NCBI RefSeq assembly: GCF_003473485.1
Contig: NC_053045.1
Coordinates: 62,559,994-62,623,993 of the forward strand
Source of the DNA: Medicago truncatula
Taxonomy: Eukaryota > Streptophyta > Magnoliopsida > Fabales > Fabaceae
DNA: 64,000 nucleotides
Direction: 5' to 3'
How positions within the stretch are numbered: position 1 is the stretch's first letter; every line of letters starts with the position of its first letter. The translations under genes were made by a program, and so were the position numbers. Under the pieces are notes generated by a model. The model did no database searches. It was not told the DNA's origin and saw only the letters and a list, made by a program, of their open reading frames with translations. Shown in pieces: positions 26,394 to 37,718 of this stretch.

Positions 26394-28225
26394 ATCGAAA
26401 GACTTCGCACAAGAATACTGATGTCTTTTTTGCTGGATGAATGTCTCTGCCTTGTTTCACTAGTTTCAAATTCCCTTCTTTTTATGCTCACTTTGAGTTA
26501 TTGAGCATTTGTATTACAGTAAGAATATTAAAGTGGAGCTTCCAGTCAGGTAATTTCATCAGTTGTATAATTTTTTGTTTTGTTTTGATGTCGTAGAGTT
26601 GTTTATTGAGGGAAAAGTTAAACCATAAAGCTAAGGATTTTGTTTTCCAGTTGGCTTAATCATATGCCAAGTTTCTCCAAGATAGTGGCCCATCCCTTAG
26701 GGGTCCAAATGTTTTGTATTTCATTAGTTGCCATTTTTTCTTCTGATTTTCTTGACGGAGTAATTGTTAAACTGGTCAGTTCATAAATGTCATTGTCGTT
26801 ATTTCTGCTAGTTTTTCTTTTGAGGTTTAGATTTCTGTCTTGTGTGTTCGCAATATAAATTGTGTGATCAATTATTTCATAAGTGAACAATTCATCTTAG
26901 ACAAAAATCAACCAATGGTTGATGATATTATGTGCACACCCATAACAATCCATGGGTTGTTACACGGGTGATTACAATAACAATAATTAGTTTTTTTTCT
27001 TCTTTTTTTTTACTTTACCAACTTACACTTTATAGGATCCAATTTTTGTCCTAAATCCGGTTCCCTCTGTTTCTTTGCAAGTGTCGTTACATTTCTTTGT
27101 TCCTATTTAATTGTTTTGATAGATTAAGGATACAATTTGTCTATTATACTTTCTCAATTACTCATATTTGCTTCTTTCAATAAAACTAATTTTTTTTTTG
27201 AAGGAAAAACTAAAAATAGTTGTTTTTAAATAAAGTTTTTTTTTATTTTTTATTTAACAGTTTGTCTTTTGGTAATTGTTTGTTACGGGAGAGAGGTCCA
27301 TCAATTTTATCGATGTGCAAAAAAAGTACTAGGATTTTATTGGAGAGAGGAAGAGTGTATCACAATCTTTTGTTGTGAGGGGAAAAAATGTACAAAAAAA
27401 TAAAATTTATTGGTGATTAAAATAGGAGAACAATATAAAGAGTACTTTTATATTTTTGAGGGAAAAACATAGTTAGACTATTTTCAAAAACGAAGGAATA
27501 ATTTCAGTATGACGTGGAATTAAATAATCGTTCTTTTTACAAATATAAGGGCAATTTAAAGGAGTATATAATGTGCGAAAGCTGATAGTAGTTAACGCCA
27601 TAGACCACATTTAGTAATAATCCCAACATTTTGATGCAGTTTTGGTATTTTAAACATGTGTCGTTTGAGATATTTTGGTATTTTCCTCTCTCCCTCTAAA
27701 CCATTTTCTCTGCCCACCATTCTTGGAATCCTCCGTGCTTTGCTTGATCTCCCCCACTCATGATGATCTTTGCTCGTTTCCTCGAATATCAATAAGCTGT
27801 AAAATCTTAATGATTTTATAAGATTTGGATTCTAGTGTTAGGCATAAATAAAAAAATAAATCAGTCGTGCTATTGAAAATCATTGATCAGAATAGTTATC
27901 AATCATTATATCAAAAATAGATGGTTAAAATTAAAAATCACATTTTAAAAACACATGTAACTTCCTTCATTAAAAATAGATGGTTTAATGTGAATAGTGG
28001 TGAAGGATGATGTCCACATAAATGACGGAGGGTGAACAGATAAAAGTATGAGTTAGAGAAGATGAATAGGGTTCATGACAATCAATAGAATAAGGGGAGG
28101 CGTATATCATTTTAGTTTGTTCAAAATAAAAAAGGGGAGGCGCATGTGTTTTTTAAAATATGACTTTTTAACCTCAATTATGTATTTATGACTTAATAAG
28201 TCGATAATTATTCTCACAAGATATG

Positions 28226-28279
<54 letters not shown>
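28226..28279. repeat. TA dinucleotide microsatellite
   Basis: An uninterrupted run of about 27 TA units. Confidence 0.95.
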
Positions 28280-28282
<3 letters not shown>

Positions 28283-29017
28283 TTCAATAATCTGACACAT
28301 ATTTAATATGAAACATAATATCCCGACACAAGTTGGATTAATGAACGTTTTGATTGACTTATTTTTTTTAATTTATAAAAGATAGCTTAGGTAAATAGAT
28401 AAACTTTTATTTTAATTCATAAATCCCCACTATCGAAATTTGTATCTTTATACTTTTGTTTTTGCATAAACTACACTGACAAATATATAAATAATACATA
28501 AAAATTTATTTATTTGCATAAGTTAAAAAATAAGCCAATCCAAACGGACACTAAAATGTTCAACATTAATCTTAAAAATTTAAATTTTGTGATGGTTCAG
28601 TTAGAGAATATTTTTTTTTTCTTCTTCCAGTTAATCGTTAGTCTATTTCAATATAAAACTTAGTATCTCTAATGGGGTATTTTTAACAACAATTTTAGTA
28701 ATTTATGTTTTGAAGGAATAGATTTAGTAAAAATTACTTACGTAAGGAATCTTTAAGTTTTTGGAATCTTAAAGCTTAATTATAAAATATTAAAAAAAAT
28801 ATTATGCGTTTAATGTAGTAGACTCGAGTGAGAGAATATGAAATATTGAAGAGGCAAAAGTGATATTTTTAACTTAAACAATTGACCGTATATTTGATCG
28901 TATATTTTTCCACAGCACGAGAGCGTTTCACCGTCGTAGTCTCTAACAACGGATCCAAAAATATATTGGACGGAAGGTTAGAAAACAAAAATTAAGAAAA
29001 ACTAAGGGTTTGATTTA

Positions 29018-29836
29018 GACCCCGTTTGGATTGGCTTATTTTGAGCTTATGTGGGCTTATCTACTCCCATAAGCCTTTTTAAAGGTGTTTGGATAAATAA
29101 ATAAAAATAGCTTATCATAGTTTCATAAGCTGCTTATGTCATATTCTAATAAGTCTAAATTTTCAGCTTACCCTCTGGCTTAACAAGGAGCATATGAATT
29201 TATGTAACCTCCTTCGATTCTCTCTGGAACCACTTTTTCAAAACATACATTTTAATTATGATATTTTTTGAAGGAATATTTTAATTATAATGTTAGTTAT
29301 CTTTAGCGGTGCATCAGTAACGAAATTACTATATACTTATCTTACTAAAGTAACAAACGTAACAAAGATTTTTTTTTTTAAGAAAATTTTTATTATTTTT
29401 TTTGTTACGTAACAAAATGAAATTGAATAAAAAAACAAATTTAACTTGTCTTTTTTGGGTAACAAACTGCACACTAATATCAATATATATGATATGTTTA
29501 TTTACACCTGAATATTGATATTTTTTTTAAGGACAAATATTGATTATACTATATATATATATATATAAAATTAATATGTTATAATATTGTTTTTTTACGC
29601 CTTGATTAATTTTATCAAAAAAAATCTTGATAATTGTGGTTCAATTCTTTGATTTTTTTGTTAAATTAAAAATATTTAAAATTTGGATAATTGCTTATGT
29701 AATATCACATCCAAACACTTCAATTTATGTAAGTACTTTTTAGTGTACATATCCAAACATAAATAGCTTATCAAGTATAAGAGCTTATGATATAAGCTCT
29801 AATGTCATAAGCACTGATGTTTATCCAAACGGGGCC
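29018..29836. mobile_element. PIF/Harbinger-like MITE, 819 bp
   Basis: Starts GACCCCGTTTGGAT and ends ATCCAAACGGGGCC, a 14-bp terminal inverted repeat with one mismatch. It is flanked by TTA on both sides (29015-29017 and 29837-29839), the 3-bp TWA target of PIF/Harbinger. The interior has many CTTATAAGC-like words and no coding capacity. Confidence 0.75.
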
Positions 29837-30512
29837 TTAATCTTTTACAATTTGCTCGCATCACAATTCAATTTCTAATAAAAAAGAATTTAGATCTATC
29901 TTTAATTTATTAATTAGCGATAGGTATCACTCATTTTATATTTTAAATGAGTTGCTCATTTTAGAGGAAGTAAATTTGACTAAAAAAAACACACCTCTCA
30001 CATTTCCATACGAGGTATAAATTAGTGTATCTATTAGTTTTGAATCATTACAATATAGATATTAATTTATTCTCATATAAAAATGCTAGAGATTAATTTG
30101 AGTATTCTTTTTTGGATGGACCGCGAGAAAATTCTAAAGGAAAGTCAGGTCTTTATCCATAAGAAATATTGCATAAAATTAAATAACAATGTCCTTTTTT
30201 TTGCTAGATAATAAATACTAATATGGTTTTATTAGAGGAATAAATAATATAGTTATATGGTATAAATAAATAAAGAAGCATAAAATGAGCTAATTTAAAA
30301 AGCATAAATGGGTCGTTAAAAGTTCACAAGAGAGTCTCATGAGTATAACTCAGTTAGCAATATATGCATTGTTATATGTAGCGGTCGGGATTCGAATTCG
30401 GACACCCCATTTATTCACTTTGAAAAAAGTGAATTTTAGCAACTAGAAAGTTTACAGGAAAAGAGAGGCTCTAATAGGTTTGGCGCGTTTTTCATTTCGA
30501 ATCTGAAAGGAA

Positions 30513-33398
30513 ATGACGGAGGTTGGAAATGCCGCAACGAGTGATGAATCTATGAAACTTGCCGTAGCGATTTCACTTCTCCGTTCTAAGTTTATCAAAA
30601 ACACTAAACACTCCTCCAATGCTATCTCTCCTTCTCAATCGGAAAATCTTCTCCGTTGGAAACGAAAGGTTCATCGAAACTACTCTTCTCTCTTTTCTTC
30701 TGAAAAATCCAATGCGTTTTTAACTTGAATCTCGTGTTTTGATTCTTAGGCTAAGGAAAGGAAGCAAGAGATTCTACGCCTCAAAGAAGATCTGAAAGAA
30801 ACTCAAGGTTCAACGCGGATACCGCTATGTTCTCTTTAAACGTGCAATTGTGATATGATTCTAAGTTTTTTTGTTTTTTTTGGTTTTTTGGATTCAGATG
30901 CTTCGCACTGTGATCTATTTCCTGAGAGTGCTTCTTGCAAGTGCTATTTCTTTGATAATTTAGGGAAATTAAGTCCTAAGCATGATCGAAATGATTCGAA
31001 TAACAGATTCAATGACGTGCTTCGCCGAAGATTTCTAAGACAAGGTTTCGTTATTATATTAATTATCATAATCATCACGTTCTTATTATTCTTAGTTGTG
31101 GTACCATGCTTTTGAATTGGTTATTGATGTTGATATTTTGCATTCTGCAGTGAGATTTAAGGAAAGGAGGAGAAGAATTGGATCTTCATCTTCTTCAACT
31201 CAGCAACGGCTTTCTTTAGGTACTTAGTAATAAACAACTTAATTAAGTGTTTATGTTATAAGCGCTTATCATATAAGTGCTTATGTATAAGCTATTATTT
31301 TTATAAAGAAAGAGAAAATAAAGTCAATCTATTTTCCTATAAGTTATAAACTGTTTTCATAAACTATTTTATAAGCTCTCTCAACCAGTTTTACAAGTGT
31401 TAAGGGAGTGCTTTAGCACGTCACACTAGGATACATTCAGGAATTTAGAAGCGAATGTAGTTGCACTAAATCTGTTTTCTAATTTGAAACTAAAACTGCA
31501 GGTTTAGTTGAGGAGGATGAAACGGAGCAGCTTAAGGCGTCTGTTGATTTTCTTATGGAGCTGTGTGAGACTGTATCACCTGTAAGCATGCTTCACTCAC
31601 TGCTTTTTTGCATTTTTCTTTGACCAATTTGTGATTCAAATAATACATTTTGTGGTAGAGTTTATAAAAATGCTGATGTTATTACATAGAATGTGAACAG
31701 TTTTAATTCTATAGTTATTCATTGTATTTTGCAGGTGGATGATTCAAAGTTTGCAAACTTGGCACACCAATCCGTTGAATTTATATTGGGTATTCTGTTC
31801 TCTTCAGTAATCAACTGAAGTGCTTTTCCTACTCTCTTTTTTGTTCTTTTCAAATTGAATATTTGAAATGACATGTCTTCTAAGTTTGAAAAGCCGGGAC
31901 ATCATGTACACTTTATATTCGGTATGCTGCTCTTTTCACTAATTGAAGACCATGTTATTGGTTATTTGAAATAAGATAAATCTAGAACTACATAGAATTT
32001 CCATGTAAAAATCTAAAAGTGCTTTAATTATAGAAAAAAGTGAAAAATATCCCAAAGTGCTTATTAAAAGCGTCTTTTAATTAGCAATGACTCTGTTCCA
32101 TCCATGCATGTACTCGGCCTGCTTATGCGTTGTGATATGAGCGGCCTTGGTGCTTTTTGAGTTGCTTACCCATGCAGCCATTGGGGGATTTAATTGATCT
32201 GCTGAATAAAATCTCTGTGAAATTATCTCTAGTGTTGGATAAGCTAATGATTTATCATTCTGTTTGAGTAAGGCTTATGACTACCCTGCATATTTAATGG
32301 AGGAGTCTCCTAGTGGTGGGGGATAGGGGAAGGGAAACTGTTCTCCTTGCACATCCAGTGCTCCTGTCAATACTGTATTGACAATACAGCTGCCAACTCC
32401 AGTCAGTTAGTTATGAATTGTTATTGGCTGTGGGCTTATAAGCTATATAAGGTAAACACAGGCTCCCTACTCCCCTTCCACACATCCAGCGGTAATTTAC
32501 GAGTGATTAACATCAAATTTTACTTGTTACTTTGCTTCCCTTTGATTTTTATACTCTTATTATGGATCACTAGCATATGAATTACTCATGAAACCCACAT
32601 CCATATTATTTTCCATCCGCACTGAAAATCCCGTATATCTTTTCTGAAGGTTCATTGAAGAATCTTCTGTCTAGAGGAAGGAACCTGGAACTTGTTGAAC
32701 GAACTATCAACAGCTTAGTTACACGTTTGACTGTGAAGATGTGCTCATACTTGTCAGAAAATGGTATATTACAAGTTTTAGCTTGATGACAATAAATAAT
32801 TTTTACTTGCATTGTTAGCCTAATATGTAATATAAGACCTTAAACTAGTGTAGAAGTGTTACGTTTCCGACGTTTATTCTGAAGCTTAACCATTAAATAC
32901 TATTTTCATTTCTTATCTACTCTAATTAATGGTCTTTTTGTTCCTTTTTTTTTATCTTTACAAAATCGTATCTTCGTAGGATCTCAAGACAGTGGCACCA
33001 ATGCACAGTTCTGTATTCAGCATTTGGTCCGTAAACTTGGAAGTGCGCCCTATATTGGCCAACGGGTTATACTTTCAGTTTGTCAAAGAATTTTGGTGTT
33101 AGCAGAACGTTTGCTTTTCTCTGATCCTTTTGATGAAAAATTTCCTGACATGCACGAATGTATGTTCATCATGTAAGTTCTTTACTAATGCACCTTACTA
33201 TGATCTCCAAATTTAATTATCACAATGAGTAGCTCAATTTAGAGGTATTGTTCCAAAGAGTAGAGTTTTTGAAAGCAATCCGTCTTACTTTTATTTGTGG
33301 GAACCAGGATCCAGCTTATTGAGTTTTTGGTGGCAGATTACTTACTAGAGTGGTCAAAAGCTGAAGATTTTGACACCAGTATGTATCATATTTCAGCC

Positions 33399-33447
<49 letters not shown>

Positions 33448-33808
33448 TTACATGAATTCTTAATTAACTTTAAATAAAAGCCTGCCACAATCAACATTTT
33501 AATTTCTCAGCTATCAAATTCTCCGTCAAGTATTCTTCACAATACAATATTATTGTTAATTGACTGTGATGAAGATGAATCGAGTTTAACGGCTCAAACT
33601 AAGTGGTTAATATGACATTACAGTGCTCCTTGAAGATTGGATGACAGCAATTATTCAGGCAAGAAAAGCATTAGAACTTCTGGAAAGCAGAAATGGACTA
33701 TTCGCGCTTTATATGGACCGTGTCACAGGTGAATTGGCAAAGCATGTCGGTGGAGTCTCATTGCTTCAGAAGGTTAAACCGGATATTTTTAATCGCCTGT
33801 TTCACTAA
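30513..33808 (+). CDS. MPS1: MULTIPOLAR SPINDLE 1 (MPS1/PRD2) homologue
   Basis: Plant meiosis protein needed for forming meiotic double-strand breaks and for normal spindle organisation in the family's known member. Ten exons with consistent phases: 30513-30668, 30750-30807, 30898-31044, 31151-31219, 31502-31581, 31735-31789, 32650-32763, 32980-33172, 33308-33378 and 33624-33808; 375 aa. Visible features are a basic coiled-coil-like stretch (RWKRKAKERKQEILRLKEDL), a second basic patch (VRFKERRRRIGSSSS), and a conserved C-terminal half (SLKNLLSRGRNLELVERTI, HLVRKLGSAPYIGQRVILS, EDWMTAIIQARKALELLE). No catalytic motif is known. Identification rests on the overall sequence and on its position between eIF(iso)4G and SKIP1, as I recall for Arabidopsis. 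No break is seen. Confidence 0.87.
31225..31400. repeat. MITE-like fragment in intron 4 of MPS1
   Basis: GTTATAAGCGCTTATCATAT, then AAGTGCTTATGTATAAGC and TTATAAGCTCTC are the words found inside the SKIP1-intron and 29-kb MITEs. The termini are not clear. Confidence 0.4.
33401..33450. repeat. TTA trinucleotide microsatellite in the last intron of MPS1
   Basis: About fifteen uninterrupted TTA/ATT units. Confidence 0.95.
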
Positions 33809-36546
33809 ACATTGATTAAACTGTGAGTAAGCTTGAGCAGGCTATGCAGAGTCCTGCAAAGAAAAAAATCTCTTAAAAAATGAGGCAATTGATGTAATAA
33901 TTCAGCATTTGGTGCCAGGACTTGTGAGCTGAAATGAGAATGTGGGAAAAGTCATACAGTGCCAAGACTTGAATACTTTTAGAAGATTGAAGAATTTAAT
34001 TAAATATTTTAGAACTTTATTGTAACACCAATGACTGTTGAACCCTTTTAAGAATCTTGAGATATGTAATGTCAATGACTACTGTATGGTACTGCTTAAA
34101 TTCCTTGATTATTTTGGTATGTAATGTCCATGCCTACTGTGATGGTGTAATGTAATGCCTAGTGGTGCATTCTTTGGCTACTTATTTTGTAATCATGACT
34201 ATGTAGCACTTTGTGCATAACTTTATTAGTTAAATGAGTATTGTTGTTTGTTTTTTGAAGCGAGTATTGTTATTCAATTTATCCGGATGGTAAAAGTGCA
34301 GGATACTCTAATGACCGAATTATTTTTGTTACCATATGACAGTGGATCATCTTTCCATTTTCCCCTTCAACCCAATATCTTCATACGTGTTGACTGTTGG
34401 TAGGATGATCTCAAACATAAAAAATCATTTTGGGTTCTGCTTATTCACCAATCACCACAATAACTGCAAAAACAAAATATAACAGTGAAACCCTCTCTCT
34501 CCTCGTCAGCTGATTCTAATGTAGTTTAATTCACAATTTTTCATCACCACCTTTCTCCCATTTCATTACAATACCGTGAACATCAACATCGCAATTCACA
34601 AATCCCGATCACCATGAACTTTGTAATTTCACAATATGGTGATAGTGATGGTGGCAAAAGATAAAGGAAGATACAAAATGAAGAGGATCTTCAATCAAAA
34701 AATTCCCCCAACTCAAAAAACGAAAGATAAAGTTGAGTTTAACAAAAATATTTTAGGCTTTATCTTCTTAGCAAATTACCTGATACTCAATAAATACATC
34801 GTCAACTTCTAAAAGGATATGATGCGTTTATTGAGGTGACAACTATTTGTTAATTATAGAATCAAGTAAGCATGATACATTGACACATGTCAAATGATCA
34901 ACTCAAATTTAGTCAGTGGCGGAGCCAGACTAAAAAGTTTGGGATGGCCGAGACCAAAATTGATTTTTCGACTCTTTCAATCTTCTTGGAAAACGAATTG
35001 ATTTTTCGACTCTTCATGTTGCAAAGAAACAAATTTTATCAAAATGATACTCATAATTATAGTATGTTGTATCTTGTAACAACAAATTCAAATAAAATCA
35101 GAGAACCAACATTGTTACAAGGACTGAGGTACAAATTGATGATTGAATACAAAGACACAGTAGGTAGAACTAGAAGATACTATATAGTGACAGGTCAATA
35201 TCTGAATGAAGAAGTAATTTAGAAAATAATTTCAAATAGAGACAATGATGATGATGAATTTTTATTAGGTAAAGCAATTTCAATATCAGTGAGAAGTAAT
35301 TAAGATACTTCTCAATCTAATTATGTACAAAACTCTTCATAGTGCTAAACAATTTCAAAAAATGAAATTCAATGCTCTGATGAACAAAATACAAGAACAG
35401 AAAATATATGAATCCTTCCTATATATATACAAGTGAACCAAAACGCATAGATGATAGACAGTGTTTCATCAAATATATACCAATAATAGGCAAGCCTTCA
35501 TTCAATTAAATAGTGGATCCAAAAGAGAGACTGTTAAATTATGGAGAGGAACCTTCACACCCTCAATATCACTTATGATATATACATATTTATAAAATAG
35601 TTAATGAATTGAGAGTGAAGCGCAACATGGTTTAGTGATTTCAAAAGGGTTTGATTAAGGTTATGTGAAAATTGAAGGTGAAGGTGAAACCAAATTCATT
35701 AACAACAATTTTCAGCAAAAGTGAACGAACAAATAATATTATGGTATGATTCAAGTATGAACGAAAGATTAACAGAGAGAACATTAACATAGAGAATTAT
35801 CAACTAGAATTGGAAAAGAAAGAAAATAGCAGATGAGTTAGGGGCTTGCTAGGTTTCCCGAAAGAGGAGAGAAATTGATGAGAAAATACGCTTCTGCTTG
35901 GTTCTTTTCTTTCCCAGAATATATTTAATTGAATAAATGGCCTGAGTTTTGCTTGAACAATATAATCAACCTTTTTTTTTTCTTTCTTTCAAACATTGAT
36001 AAACAAATCACAAACATTAAATTTTGTACTATTATTTTTTATTCTATTGAAATTTAGTTTTTATATATTATTTTTGTGTATTTTGTATCATTTTTAATTT
36101 TATATATCTATTATTATTTACAATTTGTTTAGGTAAAATTTATTAAAATAATTTTTTTACAATTTTGATAATAAATATTTTTATGCATTCTAATAAAAAA
36201 TAGTTAAATTAATATTAAATTTTAATCAAAATCAATTACAAATAAAAATATAAACATGTTGGATCAAATTTAAGTTCTTTATATAAATCACTGTTAAAAT
36301 ACAAACTACTTAAATTAACAACGAAATGATTAAATCAAAGTGACAATTTAGTCCCATCAATTCTTCTTCAGAAAAAGTTAGCCTCATCAAATATAACGTA
36401 GTTTACACATTATTTTTAAGGAATTTAATTTTTTTTTCCGGGTAATAAATTTACTCATTTTATTTATTTATTTATTTTGGTAAAGTTACTCATTTTAATT
36501 TATCTCATTAAAAATGCCTTAAGAACATATATATATATATATATAC
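33809..36546. other. Intergenic, no recognised gene
   Basis: About 33809-34250 fits the MPS1 3' UTR and flank. A frame at 34887-35222 starts near TCAGTGGCGGAGCCAGACTA, a phrase common at transposon ends in plants, and shows no known domain. The remainder is AT-rich. Confidence 0.5.
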
Positions 36547-36740
36547 TTTTTTTGTAGATAGACGAAATGGCAAAGCTATTATAAACTTACACACATAAGT
36601 AGAGGTACCATGGTTCGAACTCCAGTCCTAGCATCCGGCATAACAATTTCGGCATTTTACCAGTTGAAAAAAGAGTCTACAAGGAATCGAACCAGGTACC
36701 ATATGCTTACACTTTACAAATATAGCCACTATGCCACTTC
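36547..36740 (-). mobile_element. tRNA-derived SINE
   Basis: Read on the minus strand from 36740, the sequence has TGGCATAGTGGCTA (A-box consensus TRGCNNAGTGG) and about 35 bases later GGTTCGATTCC (a perfect B box), the internal promoter of tRNA-derived SINEs. The body continues to a T/A-rich end near 36547 next to TA repeats. It does not fold into a full tRNA as far as I can see. Family is unassigned and the ends are approximate. Confidence 0.55.
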
Positions 36741-36753
36741 TTTTTTTTTTTTT

Positions 36754-36756
<3 letters not shown>

Positions 36757-36792
<36 letters not shown>
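36757..36792. repeat. TA microsatellite beside the SINE head
   Basis: About 18 TA units following a T14 run. Confidence 0.9.
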
Positions 36793-36796
<4 letters not shown>

Positions 36797-37718
36797 GCAA
36801 AATAAAAGATATTCATTCATTCAAATTGAAATAGTACATCGATATAATGCAAATTCACTAAAAACAAAAAGGATGAATCTGTGAACAGGCTCACAACATC
36901 CATGTTAATAGCATAAAACATCAAAGTACAAATGCTTACACATATGACTATATTTAAATCTCCGGAATAGCCATGTTTCCGGATCTGCAACGTGGATGAC
37001 GTCAAAGTCATTGATTGAATCTGCACTAGATCGAAAGTTGATCTGACAATCTGAAGCGATCAAATACCTCAGAGAAACAAGAAAAACAAACAACGTCGCA
37101 CAAAGACGACGAAATCACAAAATAAAAAACGAAATAGATGTGAAATCACTTATTTCAATAAAAGGAAAATAGAAAAACGAGTTAGAGGAGTGATTTTGGG
37201 TCAAAAATTGACCCTAAATCACCCATCTTTGGTGGATGAAGGAGAAGAAACTAGGGTTCGTGTGACGGCTCACAGGAGAGAAAGGAAAATAATAAAATAT
37301 AAGCAACAACCGCCCTAGGGGTTTCCTCTCTCATAGCAGTTATTTTTTTAGTAACTTTATTGATAGTAGTTCTTTTTCATTTTTTTTTGTGTACGTTAAC
37401 TACGTGTTACGATATTAAAGTTGCATCTTTAAAATTGTAGACAATTCGACTGATTCAGATGATAATTTTTTCATTAGAAACTTCACTTTTTCCTGTATTA
37501 TATTACATGAAGTTTTTGTTCTGACTTTTTATTTGCAAAAATCATTACATTAGACTAATGACTTTGATTTTATATTCATTTTTGTTGATTTCCATATTCA
37601 TTTTTGTTGATGTAAACTAAATGTTGTTACTTTGCTTCTTTGAGATTGTGCATGTCGATAACTCTCAATTGTCACTTAGTTTGATTGTTTCTGAGTTTAT
37701 AAATATAACTCTACGATT
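36793..37718. other. Intergenic, unassigned sequence
   Basis: The stretch 36817-37093 has minus-strand open frames without known domains. About 37190-37330 has the look of an untranslated leader on the minus strand (GGGTCAAAAATTGACCC palindrome at 37198-37214, then GGAGAGAAAGG). No gene is called. Confidence 0.4.

Larger units (their letters stand above)
26394..30512. other. Intergenic between eIF(iso)4G and MPS1
   Basis: About 26394-26900 is eIF(iso)4G 3' UTR and flank. A short imperfect inverted repeat, AACAATCCATGGGTTGTT, lies at 26943-26960. The TA microsatellite, the PIF-like MITE and a tRNA-like box near 30340-30410 (AACTCAGTTAGC, then GGGATTCGAATTC) lie within and are described separately. 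No coding gene is supported; the frame at 27592-27792 matches nothing I know. Confidence 0.6.

Noticed and set aside
26943-26960. Inverted repeat AACAATCCATGGGTTGTT as a possible terminator or small MITE
   Set aside because: Imperfect and short; no matching outer repeats or target duplication, and plant genes do not use hairpin terminators.
28226-28279. TA run as centromeric or satellite DNA, or a CRISPR-like array
   Set aside because: Simple dinucleotide microsatellite; no spacer structure and no longer repeat unit.
34887-35222. 111-aa ORF between MPS1 and the LINE
   Set aside because: No domain recognised; begins beside a GTGGCGGAGCCAG phrase common at transposon ends, so probably repeat-derived and not a gene.
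36540-36740. A true tRNA gene from the A/B boxes
   Set aside because: The boxes are present but the flanking arms do not form an acceptor stem or a clear anticodon stem, so SINE is the better call.
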